From: Aureimonas flava
GTDB taxonomy: Bacteria; Pseudomonadota; Alphaproteobacteria; Rhizobiales; Rhizobiaceae
Length of the DNA: 64,000 nt
NCBI RefSeq assembly: GCF_003583935.1
Contig: NZ_QYRN01000009.1
Location: forward strand, 62,001 to 126,000
Direction of reading: 5' to 3'
This document shows, piece by piece, positions 55,169 to 64,000 of this stretch; the stretch's first letter is position 1, and each line of letters starts with the position of its first letter. A program made the position numbers and the translations under genes. The notes under the pieces are model-generated. The model searched no databases. It saw only the letters and a list, made by a program, of their open reading frames with translations, and was not told where the DNA came from.

Positions 55169-56079
55169 GAGGCGTCCCTCACCATCCAGGACAGGAGTTC
55201 GCCGAACGAGTGGCCGGCCTTGCGCGCGATGTCGGGCACGAGCGAGGTCGGCGTCATGCCGGGCTGGGTGTTGATCTCCAGCCAGACCAGTTCGCCCTTG
55301 TCGCCGAAGCGGTCGTCGTAGCGGAAGTCCGAGCGCGACACGCCCCGGCAGCCGACCGCGCGGTGGGCGGCCAGCGCCGCCTCCTGCACGCGCCTGGCGA
55401 CGGCGGGCAGGATCTCGGCCGGAATGACGTGCTGCGAGCCGCCCGGCAGGTACTTGGAATCGTAGTCATAGAAGGCGTGGCCCTCCGTGGTGATCTCGCA
55501 CACGGGCAGCGCGACGTCGCCCATCACGGCGCAGGTCAGCTCACGCCCCGGCACGAAGCGCTCCACCATGACCTCGTCGCCGAACGCCCATTCGGCGCCG
55601 TGCAACTGCTGGGGCGGGTGTTCCTGGTCGGCGCGCACGATCAGCACGCCGAAGGACGAGCCCTCCGCGATCGGCTTCACCACGTAGGGCGGCGCCATCG
55701 CATGGGCCTTGGCGACCGCACGGCGGTCGAGGATCTTGTGATCGGCCACCGGGACGCCGGCCGCCTTGGCGATCGTCTTGGCCTTCACCTTGTTCATGGC
55801 GAGGGCCGAAGCGAGGACGCCCGAATGCGTGTAGGGGATCTGGAGGAACTCGAGGATGCCCTGGATCGTGCCGTCCTCGCCGAACGGCCCGTGCAGAGCG
55901 TTGAAGGCCACGTCCGGCGCCAGATCCTTGAGCACCGCCGCCACGTCGCGGCCGACATCCACGCGGCTGACGCGGAAGCCCTCGGCCTCCAGCGCCTCGG
56001 CGCAGGCCTTGCCCGACGAAAGGCTCACGGGCCTTTCGGACGAGAAGCCACCGAACAGCACTGCGACATGCGAGGTCAT
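55156..56079 (-). CDS. ddl: D-alanine--D-alanine ligase
   Basis: 307-aa ATP-grasp ligase making the D-Ala-D-Ala end of the peptidoglycan stem. Typical regions are the N-terminal [40 protein letters not shown], the ATP loop [10 protein letters not shown], and [20 protein letters not shown]. First gene of the ddl-ftsQ-ftsA-ftsZ block. ATG at 56079, with a GANTC site (56087-56091) and a perfect CtrA box (56134-56149) upstream, which suggests the block begins here and is timed by the cell cycle. The foreign-looking GT gene starts 277 nt away on the other strand. Confidence 0.96.
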   Translation of the reverse strand: MTSHVAVLFGGFSSERPVSLSSGKACAEALEAEGFRVSRVDVGRDVAAVLKDLAPDVAFNALHGPFGEDGTIQGILEFLQIPYTHSGVLASALAMNKVKAKTIAKAAGVPVADHKILDRRAVAKAHAMAPPYVVKPIAEGSSFGVLIVRADQEHPPQQLHGAEWAFGDEVMVERFVPGRELTCAVMGDVALPVCEITTEGHAFYDYDSKYLPGGSQHVIPAEILPAVARRVQEAALAAHRAVGCRGVSRSDFRYDDRFGDKGELVWLEINTQPGMTPTSLVPDIARKAGHSFGELLSWMVRDASCAR

Positions 56080-56133
56080 CGACCGGGAATCCCATCCATT
56101 AAGGGTCAGGAACCATTCATCGCCCGAGGATGG

Positions 56134-56149
56134 TTAAGCGGTGGTTAAC
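56134..56149. promoter_or_regulatory. CtrA box upstream of ddl-ftsQAZ
   Basis: TTAA (56134-56137), 7 nt, TTAAC (56145-56149): exact TTAA-N7-TTAAC. It is 55 nt before the ddl ATG, with GAATC (GANTC) at 56087-56091. In Caulobacter ftsQA and ftsZ respond to CtrA and to CcrM methylation. It also lies in the upstream region of the divergent glycosyltransferase gene. The rest of 56080-56356 holds no gene. Confidence 0.75.
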
Positions 56150-56356
56150 CGACCGTGGCAGGATCAAGAAAATCGTAAGGCCGTTTGAAGAGACGGCGTT
56201 TACCTTTTCCGGAGGCCGAACGGAGCCGAATGCGTCTGCACTGCTCTCCGCCCGCCGACCTGTGAGCGAAGGGCGAATTTTTCGCCAAAGCCGGTGCAGG
56301 CGAGGCTGTGCCGCGATATCAGATGCTTCGGACGGTATAGTCGTGGATGAAACGTC

Positions 56357-57598
56357 GTGCGCCTGTCCGGGCGAACGATCACGGTCTGGCGGTGGAAAAT
56401 GGCGGAACAGGTCGCGTATGCCTGCGTCGAAGAGGCGAAGGTCCAGGCATTCCTGTATCCGATCGTCGATGCGCCAATCGGCTTCCGGGGTGGCCCGGTC
56501 CTCACCGATCCGGCGCAGCAGCGTCTTCGCCACCATCGCAATTCAGCGCCCTACGATCACTTCCAGGCCGATACGGCCTACGACGATCGCCTGAGCGGAG
56601 ACTATTACTACGCCGGCCCGCTGTACGATCACTTCGGACACTTCTTGTCCGAGATGGTCCACCGGATCGTATCGGCGCACCATCACGGCGCTGGATATCC
56701 GTTGCTGTTCATCTCGACGCGGGAAACGCCGACACCTGCCGATATCGAAACGGCGGCTTCCTACATCCAGGACATCCTGCATTTCCTCGGCATCGATGCT
56801 GGAAACTCGGTCGTCATCAGACGAAACACGATCGTTGAGCGGCTTCACGTGTTCGAGCAAGGGGCGTGTTGGGGCGGCCATCCGAAGGCGTCCTATCTCG
56901 ACCGGCTGGCCGCGTTCTCAGGGGATCGGCTGGACCAGATCTGCGGAGCCGTCGAGCGGCCGAAGAAGATCTACGTATCCCGCTCGGCTCTTCCGAAGCT
57001 CGGATCGATCCTTGGGGAGGAGTATTTCGAACGCATCCTCCACGAAGAGGGGTTCACCGTTTTCCGACCGGAGAACCATCCGTTCGCTGTCCAGATGGAT
57101 CATTATCGCAAAGCGGACACGATCGTCTTCGCGGAGGGGTCGGCAGCACACGGCACGGAACTCCTGGGGTCCCGTATGATGGGCACTGTGGTTCTGGTCC
57201 CACGATCCCCGCAAGCGTATGTATTCGAGAGAGTGCTTCAGCCTCGATCCCGACGCTTCATTCGAGCCAACGTCACACGTTATCTCGGCACGGTGAAGGA
57301 GAACCCGTCGGACGGATCTCCCCTGTTTCACAGGGGAGTATCCATCATGAGACCGCAGATCACAGTGCAGACCTTTCGCGAGAACGGCATCTCGCCGATG
57401 CGTCGCTTCTCGTCGACTGCCTATCTGAAGGCCGCCGTCGCGGATCTGCGCCGCTATTGGGATGAGGCCAAGCGCATCCCGGAGCCCTTCAACCGGCGGT
57501 ATGCCGCGTCGCTGGCGCGCAACCTGGCCTTCGGGTGGATGGAGGGAGACGGAGTCTCGAGGAAGGCCCTGCGCGAGGGCGAAAAGACGGGGTGCTAG
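56357..57598 (+). CDS. GT61-family glycosyltransferase-like protein
   Basis: 413-aa protein resembling the GT61 (DUF563) family: [60 protein letters not shown] and [20 protein letters not shown], the last near the sugar-nucleotide site. No membrane helix. Bacterial members often modify surface polysaccharides. It lies opposite to the surrounding cell-wall genes; hand counts of two 60-nt lines gave 60% and 53% GC against 77% in a murB line, so it was probably acquired. Start uncertain: GTG 56357 or ATG 56399 ([12 protein letters not shown]). Its TAG shares CTAG with the murB stop. Confidence 0.8.
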   Translation: MRLSGRTITVWRWKMAEQVAYACVEEAKVQAFLYPIVDAPIGFRGGPVLTDPAQQRLRHHRNSAPYDHFQADTAYDDRLSGDYYYAGPLYDHFGHFLSEMVHRIVSAHHHGAGYPLLFISTRETPTPADIETAASYIQDILHFLGIDAGNSVVIRRNTIVERLHVFEQGACWGGHPKASYLDRLAAFSGDRLDQICGAVERPKKIYVSRSALPKLGSILGEEYFERILHEEGFTVFRPENHPFAVQMDHYRKADTIVFAEGSAAHGTELLGSRMMGTVVLVPRSPQAYVFERVLQPRSRRFIRANVTRYLGTVKENPSDGSPLFHRGVSIMRPQITVQTFRENGISPMRRFSSTAYLKAAVADLRRYWDEAKRIPEPFNRRYAASLARNLAFGWMEGDGVSRKALREGEKTGC

Positions 57599-58542
57599 GG
57601 CCGGAACGGCTCGACCTCGGCGCCGGGCGCAAAGCGGCCGAGCCGCCGGATCTCCCATTCCAGGAGAATGCCGCTCGTCTCGTGGACCCTGCGGCGCACG
57701 GTCTCGCCGAGGAGTTCGAGGTCGTGCCCCGTGGCCTCGCCGACGTTCAGCATGAAGTTGCAATGGAGCGCCGACATCTCGGCACCGCCGACGCGTAGAC
57801 CGCGACAGCCGGCCCGATCCACTTCCTTCCAGGCCGAGGTGCCCGGCGGGTTCTTGAAGGTCGAGCCGCCGGTCTTCTCGCGCACCGGCTGCACCGTCTC
57901 GCGATGGTGCTGCACCTCGTCCATGGCGCGGCGGATGTCGTTGCGGTCGGCCTCCGGTCCTTCCAGCACCGCCGAAACGAAGACGAGGTCCTCCGGCGCG
58001 TCGGCATGGCGATAGGAGAAGCCCATGTCGGCCCGGGAAAGCACATGCGCGCCTCCCCGGCGGTCGAGCGCCCGCGCTTCCACCAGCCGGTCGGCCATCT
58101 CCACGCCGTTGGCGCCGCCGTTCATGCGGATCGCGCCGCCGACGGAACCCGGAATGCCGTGCAGGAAGTGGAAGCCGCCGATGCCCGCCTCGCACGCCAC
58201 CGCCGCCACCCGCTTGTCGCTGGCGGCGGCGCCCGCGCGGATGCGCCCCCTTCCGATCGCCTCGACCTCGCCGAACCCCTTGGCCGGCAGACGCAGCACC
58301 ACGCCGCCGACGCCGCCGTCGCGGATCAGGAGGTTGGAGCCGATGCCGACGACGGTCAGCGGGACCTCGGCCGGCAGCGCGGCGAGGAAGGCGACGAGAT
58401 CCGCCTCGTCGGCGGGCTGGAACATCAGGTCCGCCGGCCCGCCGGTGCGGAACCAGGTGATCTTGGAAAGGTCCGCCCCGGCCTGCAGCCTGCCGCGAAG
58501 GCCGAGGGCCGGATCGGCGAGCGCGGCGAAGAGCTCGCTCAA
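57595..58542 (-). CDS. murB: UDP-N-acetylmuramate dehydrogenase MurB (TTG start)
   Basis: 315-aa FAD enzyme reducing UDP-GlcNAc-enolpyruvate to UDP-MurNAc. FAD-binding parts are [20 protein letters not shown] and [20 protein letters not shown]; catalytic candidates are the Ser in [12 protein letters not shown] and the Glu near the C-terminus. The start is TTG 58542 ([11 protein letters not shown]), overlapping the murC stop in TTGA; the ORF is open to 58617 inside murC, but the extra residues do not fit the family. The stop TAG is shared in CTAG with the opposing GT gene. Confidence 0.94.
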   Translation of the reverse strand: MSELFAALADPALGLRGRLQAGADLSKITWFRTGGPADLMFQPADEADLVAFLAALPAEVPLTVVGIGSNLLIRDGGVGGVVLRLPAKGFGEVEAIGRGRIRAGAAASDKRVAAVACEAGIGGFHFLHGIPGSVGGAIRMNGGANGVEMADRLVEARALDRRGGAHVLSRADMGFSYRHADAPEDLVFVSAVLEGPEADRNDIRRAMDEVQHHRETVQPVREKTGGSTFKNPPGTSAWKEVDRAGCRGLRVGGAEMSALHCNFMLNVGEATGHDLELLGETVRRRVHETSGILLEWEIRRLGRFAPGAEVEPFRP

Positions 58543-59951
58543 GCCTCCCGTCCCAGCGCCTCGAGTTCCTTCGGCAGGGCATAGGCCCAGGTGGTGATCG
58601 ACCCGGCGCCGAGGCACACGACCATGTCGCCGGCTTCGGCCACGCGGTGAACCAGCGGAGCGAGCTCGGCCGGGCCGTCGATCAGCCGGGCGTCGCGATG
58701 GCCGCCGAGGCGCAGGCGCTCGGCCAGCATCACCGAATCCACCCCGTCGATCGGCTCCTCGCCCGCGGAATAGACGGGCGCCAGGATCACCGTGTCGGCG
58801 TCGTTGAAGCAGGCGGCGAAGTCCGCGAATAGGGACTGGAGGCGCGTGTAGCGATGCGGCTGCACCACGGCGACGACACGGCCCGAGGCGGCCGAGCGCG
58901 CGGCCGACAGGACGGCGCGAATCTCCACCGGGTGGTGGCCGTAGTCGTCGTAGACATCGATGCCGAGCGCCTGGCCGGTATGGGTGAAACGGCGCTTGAC
59001 GCCACCGAACGAGCCGAGCCCCTTGCGGATCGCGGCCTCGTCGATGCCGATGCGGTGGGCGACCGCGACGGCCGCCACGGCGTTGCTAACGTTGTGCCGG
59101 CCCGGCATCGGCAGGACGAGGTCCTTCATCGTCGCCGTCGCCCCGGTGATGCGGTCGCGGATCGTCACGTCGAAGGTGGAGCGCGGCCCCTCGGCGCGCA
59201 CGTTTTGGAAGCGCGCGTCGGCCTGGAGATTCTCGCCGTAGGTGATGATGCGCCGATCCTCGATCTCGGACACCAGCGTCTGCACCTCCGGGTGGTCGAG
59301 GCACATCACGGCGAAGCCGTAGAAGGGCACGTTCTCCACGAAGGCGCGGAAGGCGGCACGCACCTTGTCGAACGTGCCGTAGTGGTCGAGGTGCTCGGGG
59401 TCGATGTTGGTGACCACGGCGACGTCCGCCGGCAGCTTCAGGAAGGTGCCGTCGCTCTCGTCGGCCTCCACTACCATCCACTCGCCCTCGCCCATCCGGG
59501 CGTTGGTGCCGTAGGCGTTGATGATGCCGCCGTTGACCACGGTCGGGTCCATGCCGCCGGCGTCCAGCAGCGTCGCCACCATGGAGGTGGTGGTGGTCTT
59601 GCCGTGCGTGCCGCCGATGGCGATGGCCTGACGGAAGCGCATCAGTTCGGCCAGCATCTCGGCGCGGCGCACGATGGGCAGAAGGCGCTCGCGCGCCGCC
59701 GACAGCTCGGGGTTGGAACGCTTGATGGCGGTCGACACCACGACGACCTCGGCCAGGCCGAGGTTCTCGGCGGCATGGCCGACATGGACGGTGACGCCCT
59801 TGTCGCGCAGCCGCTGGACGTTGGCGTTCTCGGACGCGTCCGATCCCTGCACCGTGTAGCCGAGATTGACCAGCACCTCGGCGATGCCACTCATGCCGAT
59901 GCCGCCGATGCCGATGAAATGCACCGGGCCGATATTGGGCGGCATCTTCAT
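58539..59951 (-). CDS. murC: UDP-N-acetylmuramate--L-alanine ligase MurC
   Basis: 470-aa ATP-dependent ligase adding L-Ala to UDP-MurNAc. N-terminal [23 protein letters not shown] loop [20 protein letters not shown], central [20 protein letters not shown] with EHLDHYG, and C-terminal [20 protein letters not shown] are characteristic. ATG at 59951 follows AGAGGAG. It lies 31 nt after murG; translation of murB is coupled to its stop. Confidence 0.97.
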   Translation of the reverse strand: MKMPPNIGPVHFIGIGGIGMSGIAEVLVNLGYTVQGSDASENANVQRLRDKGVTVHVGHAAENLGLAEVVVVSTAIKRSNPELSAARERLLPIVRRAEMLAELMRFRQAIAIGGTHGKTTTTSMVATLLDAGGMDPTVVNGGIINAYGTNARMGEGEWMVVEADESDGTFLKLPADVAVVTNIDPEHLDHYGTFDKVRAAFRAFVENVPFYGFAVMCLDHPEVQTLVSEIEDRRIITYGENLQADARFQNVRAEGPRSTFDVTIRDRITGATATMKDLVLPMPGRHNVSNAVAAVAVAHRIGIDEAAIRKGLGSFGGVKRRFTHTGQALGIDVYDDYGHHPVEIRAVLSAARSAASGRVVAVVQPHRYTRLQSLFADFAACFNDADTVILAPVYSAGEEPIDGVDSVMLAERLRLGGHRDARLIDGPAELAPLVHRVAEAGDMVVCLGAGSITTWAYALPKELEALGREA

Positions 59952-59982
59952 GGCCGGCTCCTCTGGTCGTGTCGTGGAGGGG

Positions 59983-61086
59983 TCAGCGCCCCGCGGCGGC
60001 GTCCGGCATAGACGCCACGAGATCGGCAAGCAACCGCGCCGCCTCGGGAATGCCCTGGGCGCGCGCGGCGCCGGCCATCGTCACCGCCTTGTCGGCGTCG
60101 TTGGCGACCATCGTCACGAGACCGGCCAGGCGCTCGGGCGAGAGGTCGGACTGCTGCGAGACGATCGTGCCGCCCGCCCCCTGCAGGCGTGCCGCGTTGG
60201 CGGCCTGGTCGTGGTCGAGCGCGTGCGGATAGGGCACCAGGATCGATGGACGGCCGATCACCGACAGCTCGGACACCGTGGAGGCGCCGGCGCGGCTGAC
60301 CACGAGATGCGCCTTGGCGATGCGCCCGGCCATGTCGCCGAAGAACGGCGAGACCTCGGCGGGAATGCCGAGCTCGCGATAGGCCGCGACGGTGCGCGCC
60401 TCGTCCTCGGCCCGCGCCTGCTGGGTCACGCGCAGCCGGGCGCGCACCGCCGGCGGCAGGAGCTTGGCCGCCTCCGGCACGGCATCGGAAAAGAAGCGCG
60501 CGCCCTGGCTGCCGCCGAACACCACGAGCTCGAACGGCTCGCCCTCGCCGCTGGCTCGGTAGGGCTCGGCCGCCGCCTCCAGCACCGCCGGGCGCACCGG
60601 ATTTCCGGTCACCGTGGTCTTGGCCGCCACCGCGCCGTCCGCGCCGGTCTGCGGAATGCCGGCGGCGACGCGCCGCACGCGGGGCGCCAGGAAGCGGTTG
60701 GCCCGGCCCATCACCGCGTTCTGCTCGTGGATCGCGGTCGGCAGGCCGAGCTGCACGGCGGCCATCATCGGCGGCAGGGTCGGATAGCCGCCGAAGCCGA
60801 TCACGGCCACCGGTCGCAGGCGCTTCATCAGGGCGATCGCGCCGCGATAGCCGGTCCACAGCTTCAGCCCGGAGCGAAGCACGGCTGCGGGGTTCCGCGA
60901 GCCGAAGGTCGCCGAGGGCACGACATGCGTCTCGTCCGCCGGGAAGCTGCCGGCGTAGCGCCCCGCCCGCTCGTCGGTGACGAGATGGACCGCGTGGCCG
61001 CGCGCGCGCAGCTCGTGCGCCAGGGCTTCCGCCGGAAACAGGTGGCCGCCGGTCCCGCCGGCGCACAGGAAGATGGGTGCGGTCAT
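59983..61086 (-). CDS. murG: Lipid II synthase MurG
   Basis: 367-aa GT28 glycosyltransferase that adds GlcNAc to lipid I at the cytoplasmic membrane face. Motifs: [40 protein letters not shown], the UDP site [20 protein letters not shown] and [23 protein letters not shown] at 61086 is 10 nt after the ftsW stop. Normal length. Confidence 0.97.
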   Translation of the reverse strand: MTAPIFLCAGGTGGHLFPAEALAHELRARGHAVHLVTDERAGRYAGSFPADETHVVPSATFGSRNPAAVLRSGLKLWTGYRGAIALMKRLRPVAVIGFGGYPTLPPMMAAVQLGLPTAIHEQNAVMGRANRFLAPRVRRVAAGIPQTGADGAVAAKTTVTGNPVRPAVLEAAAEPYRASGEGEPFELVVFGGSQGARFFSDAVPEAAKLLPPAVRARLRVTQQARAEDEARTVAAYRELGIPAEVSPFFGDMAGRIAKAHLVVSRAGASTVSELSVIGRPSILVPYPHALDHDQAANAARLQGAGGTIVSQQSDLSPERLAGLVTMVANDADKAVTMAGAARAQGIPEAARLLADLVASMPDAAAGR

Positions 61087-61096
61087 GGCCTGATCG

Positions 61097-62263
61097 TCAG
61101 CGCGCGGGATGGGGCACCTGGAAGGCGAGCGTGCGCTCCACCAGCCGGTCGGTCTGCGATACGTTCTCGGCGCGCTTGCGGGTCAGCGCCAGCACGAAGC
61201 CGGCCGAGATCGCGACCGCCATCATGGAGGAGCCGCCGTAGGAGATGAAGGGCAGCGTCATGCCCTTGGCGGGCATCAGGTGCAGGTTCACGGCCATGTT
61301 GATGATCGACTGGAGGCCGAACAGCATCACGAGGCCCGAGATGGCCAACCGGTTGAACGTGTCGCGCTGGCTGAACGCGATGGTCAGGCCGCGCAGCACG
61401 ACGAAGCAGAACACCGCCGCCAGCGCCATGCAGGACACGATGCCAAACTCCTCGGCGATCACCGAGAAGGCGAAGTCGGTGTGGCTGTCGGGCAGCATGC
61501 GCTTGATCGTGCCCTCGCCCGGCCCCTGGCCGAGCCAGCCGCCCGACAGGATCGCCTCGCGCGCCGTGTCGACCTGGTAGGTGTCGCCCTCGCCCGTCAG
61601 GAATCGGTCGATGCGCGAGGCGACGTGCGGGAACACGGTGTAGGCGCCCAGGAAGCCGACCATTCCGATGCCGCCGAGCATGACGATCCACACCCAGGAG
61701 AGGCCCGCCATGAAGAACATGCAGCTCCACGTGGCGGCGGTCAGGATGGTCTGGCCGAGGTCGGGCTGGGCGACGAGCAGCGCGGTGACGACCAGAAGGA
61801 GCATGATCGAGAACAGGTTGCCCGGCACGTCCGGCCGGCGCGAGCGCTCGGCGAAGAGCCAGGCGCAGACCACCACGAAGGCCGGCTTCATGAACTCGGA
61901 CGGCTGCACCGTCAGCGGGCCGAAGTCCATCCAGCGCCGCGCGCCCTTGACCTCCATGCCGAAGAACAGCGCCATCACCATGATGACCAGCGAGGCGGCC
62001 AGCATCACGATCGACATGCGGCGGATGCCGCGCGGGGTGAGCAGGGAGGTCGCCAGCATCACCGCGATGGACGGAAACAGAAACAGCGCGTGGCGCTTCA
62101 CGAAGTGGAACGGCTCCAGGCCGATCTTCTCGGCCACCGGCGGGCTGGCGGCGAAGGACAGGACCATACCGCCGATCATCAGGATCAGGAAGGCGGCCAG
62201 GAACCAGCGGTCGACGGACCACCACCAGTCCGTGATGAGACCCTTCTTGGCGCGGCTCGACAT
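61097..62263 (-). CDS. ftsW: Septal peptidoglycan polymerase FtsW (SEDS family)
   Basis: 388-aa polytopic membrane protein with about ten helices. SEDS hallmarks: [40 protein letters not shown] and the C-terminal [20 protein letters not shown]-type stretch. Works with a class b PBP at the septum. ATG at 62263, 3 nt after the murD stop. Confidence 0.96.
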   Translation of the reverse strand: MSSRAKKGLITDWWWSVDRWFLAAFLILMIGGMVLSFAASPPVAEKIGLEPFHFVKRHALFLFPSIAVMLATSLLTPRGIRRMSIVMLAASLVIMVMALFFGMEVKGARRWMDFGPLTVQPSEFMKPAFVVVCAWLFAERSRRPDVPGNLFSIMLLLVVTALLVAQPDLGQTILTAATWSCMFFMAGLSWVWIVMLGGIGMVGFLGAYTVFPHVASRIDRFLTGEGDTYQVDTAREAILSGGWLGQGPGEGTIKRMLPDSHTDFAFSVIAEEFGIVSCMALAAVFCFVVLRGLTIAFSQRDTFNRLAISGLVMLFGLQSIINMAVNLHLMPAKGMTLPFISYGGSSMMAVAISAGFVLALTRKRAENVSQTDRLVERTLAFQVPHPAR

Positions 62264-62266
62264 GGC

Positions 62267-63661
62267 TCAACCCTTCGCTGAGAGTTCGGTCGCGGGCAGC
62301 GCGGCCACAAGCTGGCGGAACGTGTCGCCCCGCACCTCGAAATTCCGGAACTGGTCGAAGCTGGCGCAGGCCGGCGACAGGAGCACGACCTCCTCCTCAC
62401 CGGTCCGGGCGGCGTCGCGCGCCGCATCCTCGACCGCGACGTCCAGGGTACCGGAGATTTCGTAAGGAATTCGTTCACCAAGCGCGGCGGCGAAGGCGGG
62501 CGCGGCCTCGCCGATCAGATAGGCCTTGGCGATGCGCGGGAAGAGCGGCTCCAGCGAGGCGATGCCGCCCTCCTTGGGCAGGCCGCCGGCGATCCAGTGG
62601 ATGCGCTCGAAGCTGCCGAGCGCGGGCGCGGCGGCGTCCGCATTGGTCGCCTTGGAATCGTTGACGAAGAGGACGCGGCCCTGCCGGCCGACCTCCTCCA
62701 TGCGGTGGGCGAGGCCCGGAAACGACCGCAGGCCGGCGAGAACCTCGTCGTGGTCGAGACCGAGCGCCAGAAGCGTCGCCACGGCGGCGGCGGCGTTCTG
62801 GCCGTTGTGGCGCCCGCGCAGCGAGCCGATGCCCGCCAGGGGAAAGCGCGCGGCGACCGTGCCGCCCGTGGCGACCCGCACCTCGCCGTCCGCAAAGAAC
62901 ACGCCGTCGGACAGCGCGCGCTCCTTGGAGATGCGAACCACGACGTTGCCCTCGCTCTCATGCCAGTCGGCGATGCCGGCGCAGTAGTCGTCGTCCACCC
63001 CGATCACCGCCGTTCCGGCCTCCTGGAGGAGCCGCGCCTTGATGGCCGCGTAGTTCTCCATCGTACCGTGGCGGTCGAGGTGGTCCGGCGTGAGGTTCAG
63101 GAGGATGCCCACGGTGGGGCTGATCGAGGGCGCGAGGTCGATCTGGTAGGACGAGCACTCCACCACGTAGAAGCGATCGGGGCCGGGCGGCTCCAGCGTC
63201 AGAACCGCGACGCCGATGTTGCCGCCGAGCTGCGTGTCGCGCCCGGCGGCGCGCAGGCAATGGGCGACCAGCGCCGTGGTGGTGGACTTGCCGTTGGTGC
63301 CGGTGATGGCGACGAAGGGCGCGCGGGGCGTCCCTGCGTCGCGCTCGCGCTGGAAGATCTCGATGTCGCCGATCACCGGGACGCCGGCGGCGATGGCGAG
63401 GTCGGCCGCCCAGTGGGGCTTGGGATGGGTCAGCGGCACGCCCGGCGAGAGCACCAGCGCCTCCACCGCGGTCCAGTCGAGATCGTGCAGGTCGCAGGTC
63501 GGGATGCCCTCCGCAGCCGCCGCCTCGACGCTCTTCGGATTGTCGTCGAAGGCGACGAGGCGCGCGCCTCCCGCCTCCAGCGCGCGGGCCGTCGCCAGCC
63601 CCGAGCCGCCGAGCCCGAACAGGGCGACGGTGCGATCCTTGAACGTGCGGGCCGCGATCAT
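62267..63661 (-). CDS. murD: UDP-N-acetylmuramoylalanine--D-glutamate ligase MurD
   Basis: 464-aa Mur ligase adding D-Glu to UDP-MurNAc-L-Ala. [20 protein letters not shown] at the N-terminus, ATP loop [40 protein letters not shown] with the metal His, and [20 protein letters not shown] near the end. ATG at 63661, 8 nt after mraY. Same operon. Confidence 0.97.
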   Translation of the reverse strand: MIAARTFKDRTVALFGLGGSGLATARALEAGGARLVAFDDNPKSVEAAAAEGIPTCDLHDLDWTAVEALVLSPGVPLTHPKPHWAADLAIAAGVPVIGDIEIFQRERDAGTPRAPFVAITGTNGKSTTTALVAHCLRAAGRDTQLGGNIGVAVLTLEPPGPDRFYVVECSSYQIDLAPSISPTVGILLNLTPDHLDRHGTMENYAAIKARLLQEAGTAVIGVDDDYCAGIADWHESEGNVVVRISKERALSDGVFFADGEVRVATGGTVAARFPLAGIGSLRGRHNGQNAAAAVATLLALGLDHDEVLAGLRSFPGLAHRMEEVGRQGRVLFVNDSKATNADAAAPALGSFERIHWIAGGLPKEGGIASLEPLFPRIAKAYLIGEAAPAFAAALGERIPYEISGTLDVAVEDAARDAARTGEEEVVLLSPACASFDQFRNFEVRGDTFRQLVAALPATELSAKG

Positions 63662-63669
63662 CCCCGACC

Positions 63670-64000
63670 TCAGCGCAGCTTGAGGGTCGACAGGCCCACG
63701 AAGGCCAGGAGAAGCGCGATGATCCAGAAGCGCACCACGACCTGGCTCTCGGTCCAGCCGAGCTTCTCGAAATGGTGGTGGATCGGCGCCATCAGGAAGA
63801 CGCGCCGGCCGGTCATCTTGAACCAGCCCACCTGAATGATGACCGAGAGGGCCTCCATCACGAAGAGGCCGCCGATCACCCCGAGCACCAGCTCGTGCTT
63901 GGTGGCGACCGCCACGGCGCCGACCAATCCGCCCAGCGCCAGCGAGCCCGTGTCGCCCATGAAGATGGCGGCCGGCGGCGCATTGAACCAGAGGAAGCCG
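63670..64000 (-). CDS. mraY: Phospho-MurNAc-pentapeptide transferase MraY, C-terminal part
   Basis: The last 109 residues of a polytopic transferase making lipid I; the 5' part lies beyond the window. Visible are the catalytic-site stretch [20 protein letters not shown], helices around [20 protein letters not shown], the conserved [12 protein letters not shown] loop and a final helix ending STLKLR. An internal ATG at 63960 is not a start. Confidence 0.95.
   Translation of the reverse strand, partial: GFLWFNAPPAAIFMGDTGSLALGGLVGAVAVATKHELVLGVIGGLFVMEALSVIIQVGWFKMTGRRVFLMAPIHHHFEKLGWTESQVVVRFWIIALLLAFVGLSTLKLR

Overview
The window is high-GC, densely coded chromosome from an alphaproteobacterium, most likely of the order Hyphomicrobiales (Rhizobiales). 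The grounds are an NdvA/ChvA-type cyclic beta-glucan exporter, a PodJ-like polarity protein, a zapA / 6S RNA / formyl-THF cyclo-ligase block, the alphaproteobacterial families TIGR02186 and DUF4164, a long-linker FtsZ, and two perfect CtrA-type boxes (TTAA-N7-TTAAC). The genus cannot be fixed from the sequence alone. Nothing looks like prophage, transposon, CRISPR, rRNA or tRNA.

Layout. 1-2.4 kb (minus): ybgC-tolQ-tolR-tolA, with tolA cut by the window edge. 2.5-4.7 kb: a secreted phytase-like esterase. 4.8-7.7 kb (minus): the Holliday-junction operon ruvC-ruvA-ruvB, with an AbrB/PIN (VapBC-type) toxin-antitoxin pair between ruvC and ruvA. 7.7-13.4 kb: a 30-aa membrane peptide, a serine hydrolase, YebC, an MBL-fold protein, a small lipoprotein, a YmdB-type phosphoesterase, a CAP-domain lipoprotein and the cyclo-ligase. 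13.4-14.3 kb: 6S RNA, zapA and a DUF4164 protein. 14.7-18.3 kb (plus): gap, a DUF1989-unrelated glycolipid-binding-like protein, pgk and an SGNH hydrolase. A 0.7-kb gene-free gap rich in long hairpins follows, then the glucan exporter.

20.8-32.6 kb: an HxlR regulator and two VOC proteins, then three members of the ligase-associated DNA-repair set (exonuclease, DEXH helicase, PdeM) interleaved with a methyltransferase, a YitT-like protein, an HWE histidine kinase and a SulP transporter. The ATP-dependent ligase of that set is not in the window. 32.6-38.9 kb (minus): DUF3429, TIGR02186, a TauE-family permease and the 1319-aa PodJ-like protein. 39.1-44.5 kb: a MerR regulator, a small ORF ending at a clear terminator, prmA, a Sco protein, a hexapeptide acetyltransferase, a Tim44-like protein and an exonuclease fused to a SWIM-type zinc motif.

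44.5-64 kb (minus): the division and cell-wall cluster, transcribed mraY-murD-ftsW-murG-murC-murB, then ddl-ftsQ-ftsA-ftsZ, then lpxC-bamD and recN-ligA. A GT61-like glycosyltransferase of lower GC is inserted on the opposite strand between murB and ddl. It meets murB tail to tail in a shared CTAG. A perfect CtrA box with a GANTC site stands before ddl, and another CtrA box before podJ, which suggests cell-cycle control of division and polarity in this region.
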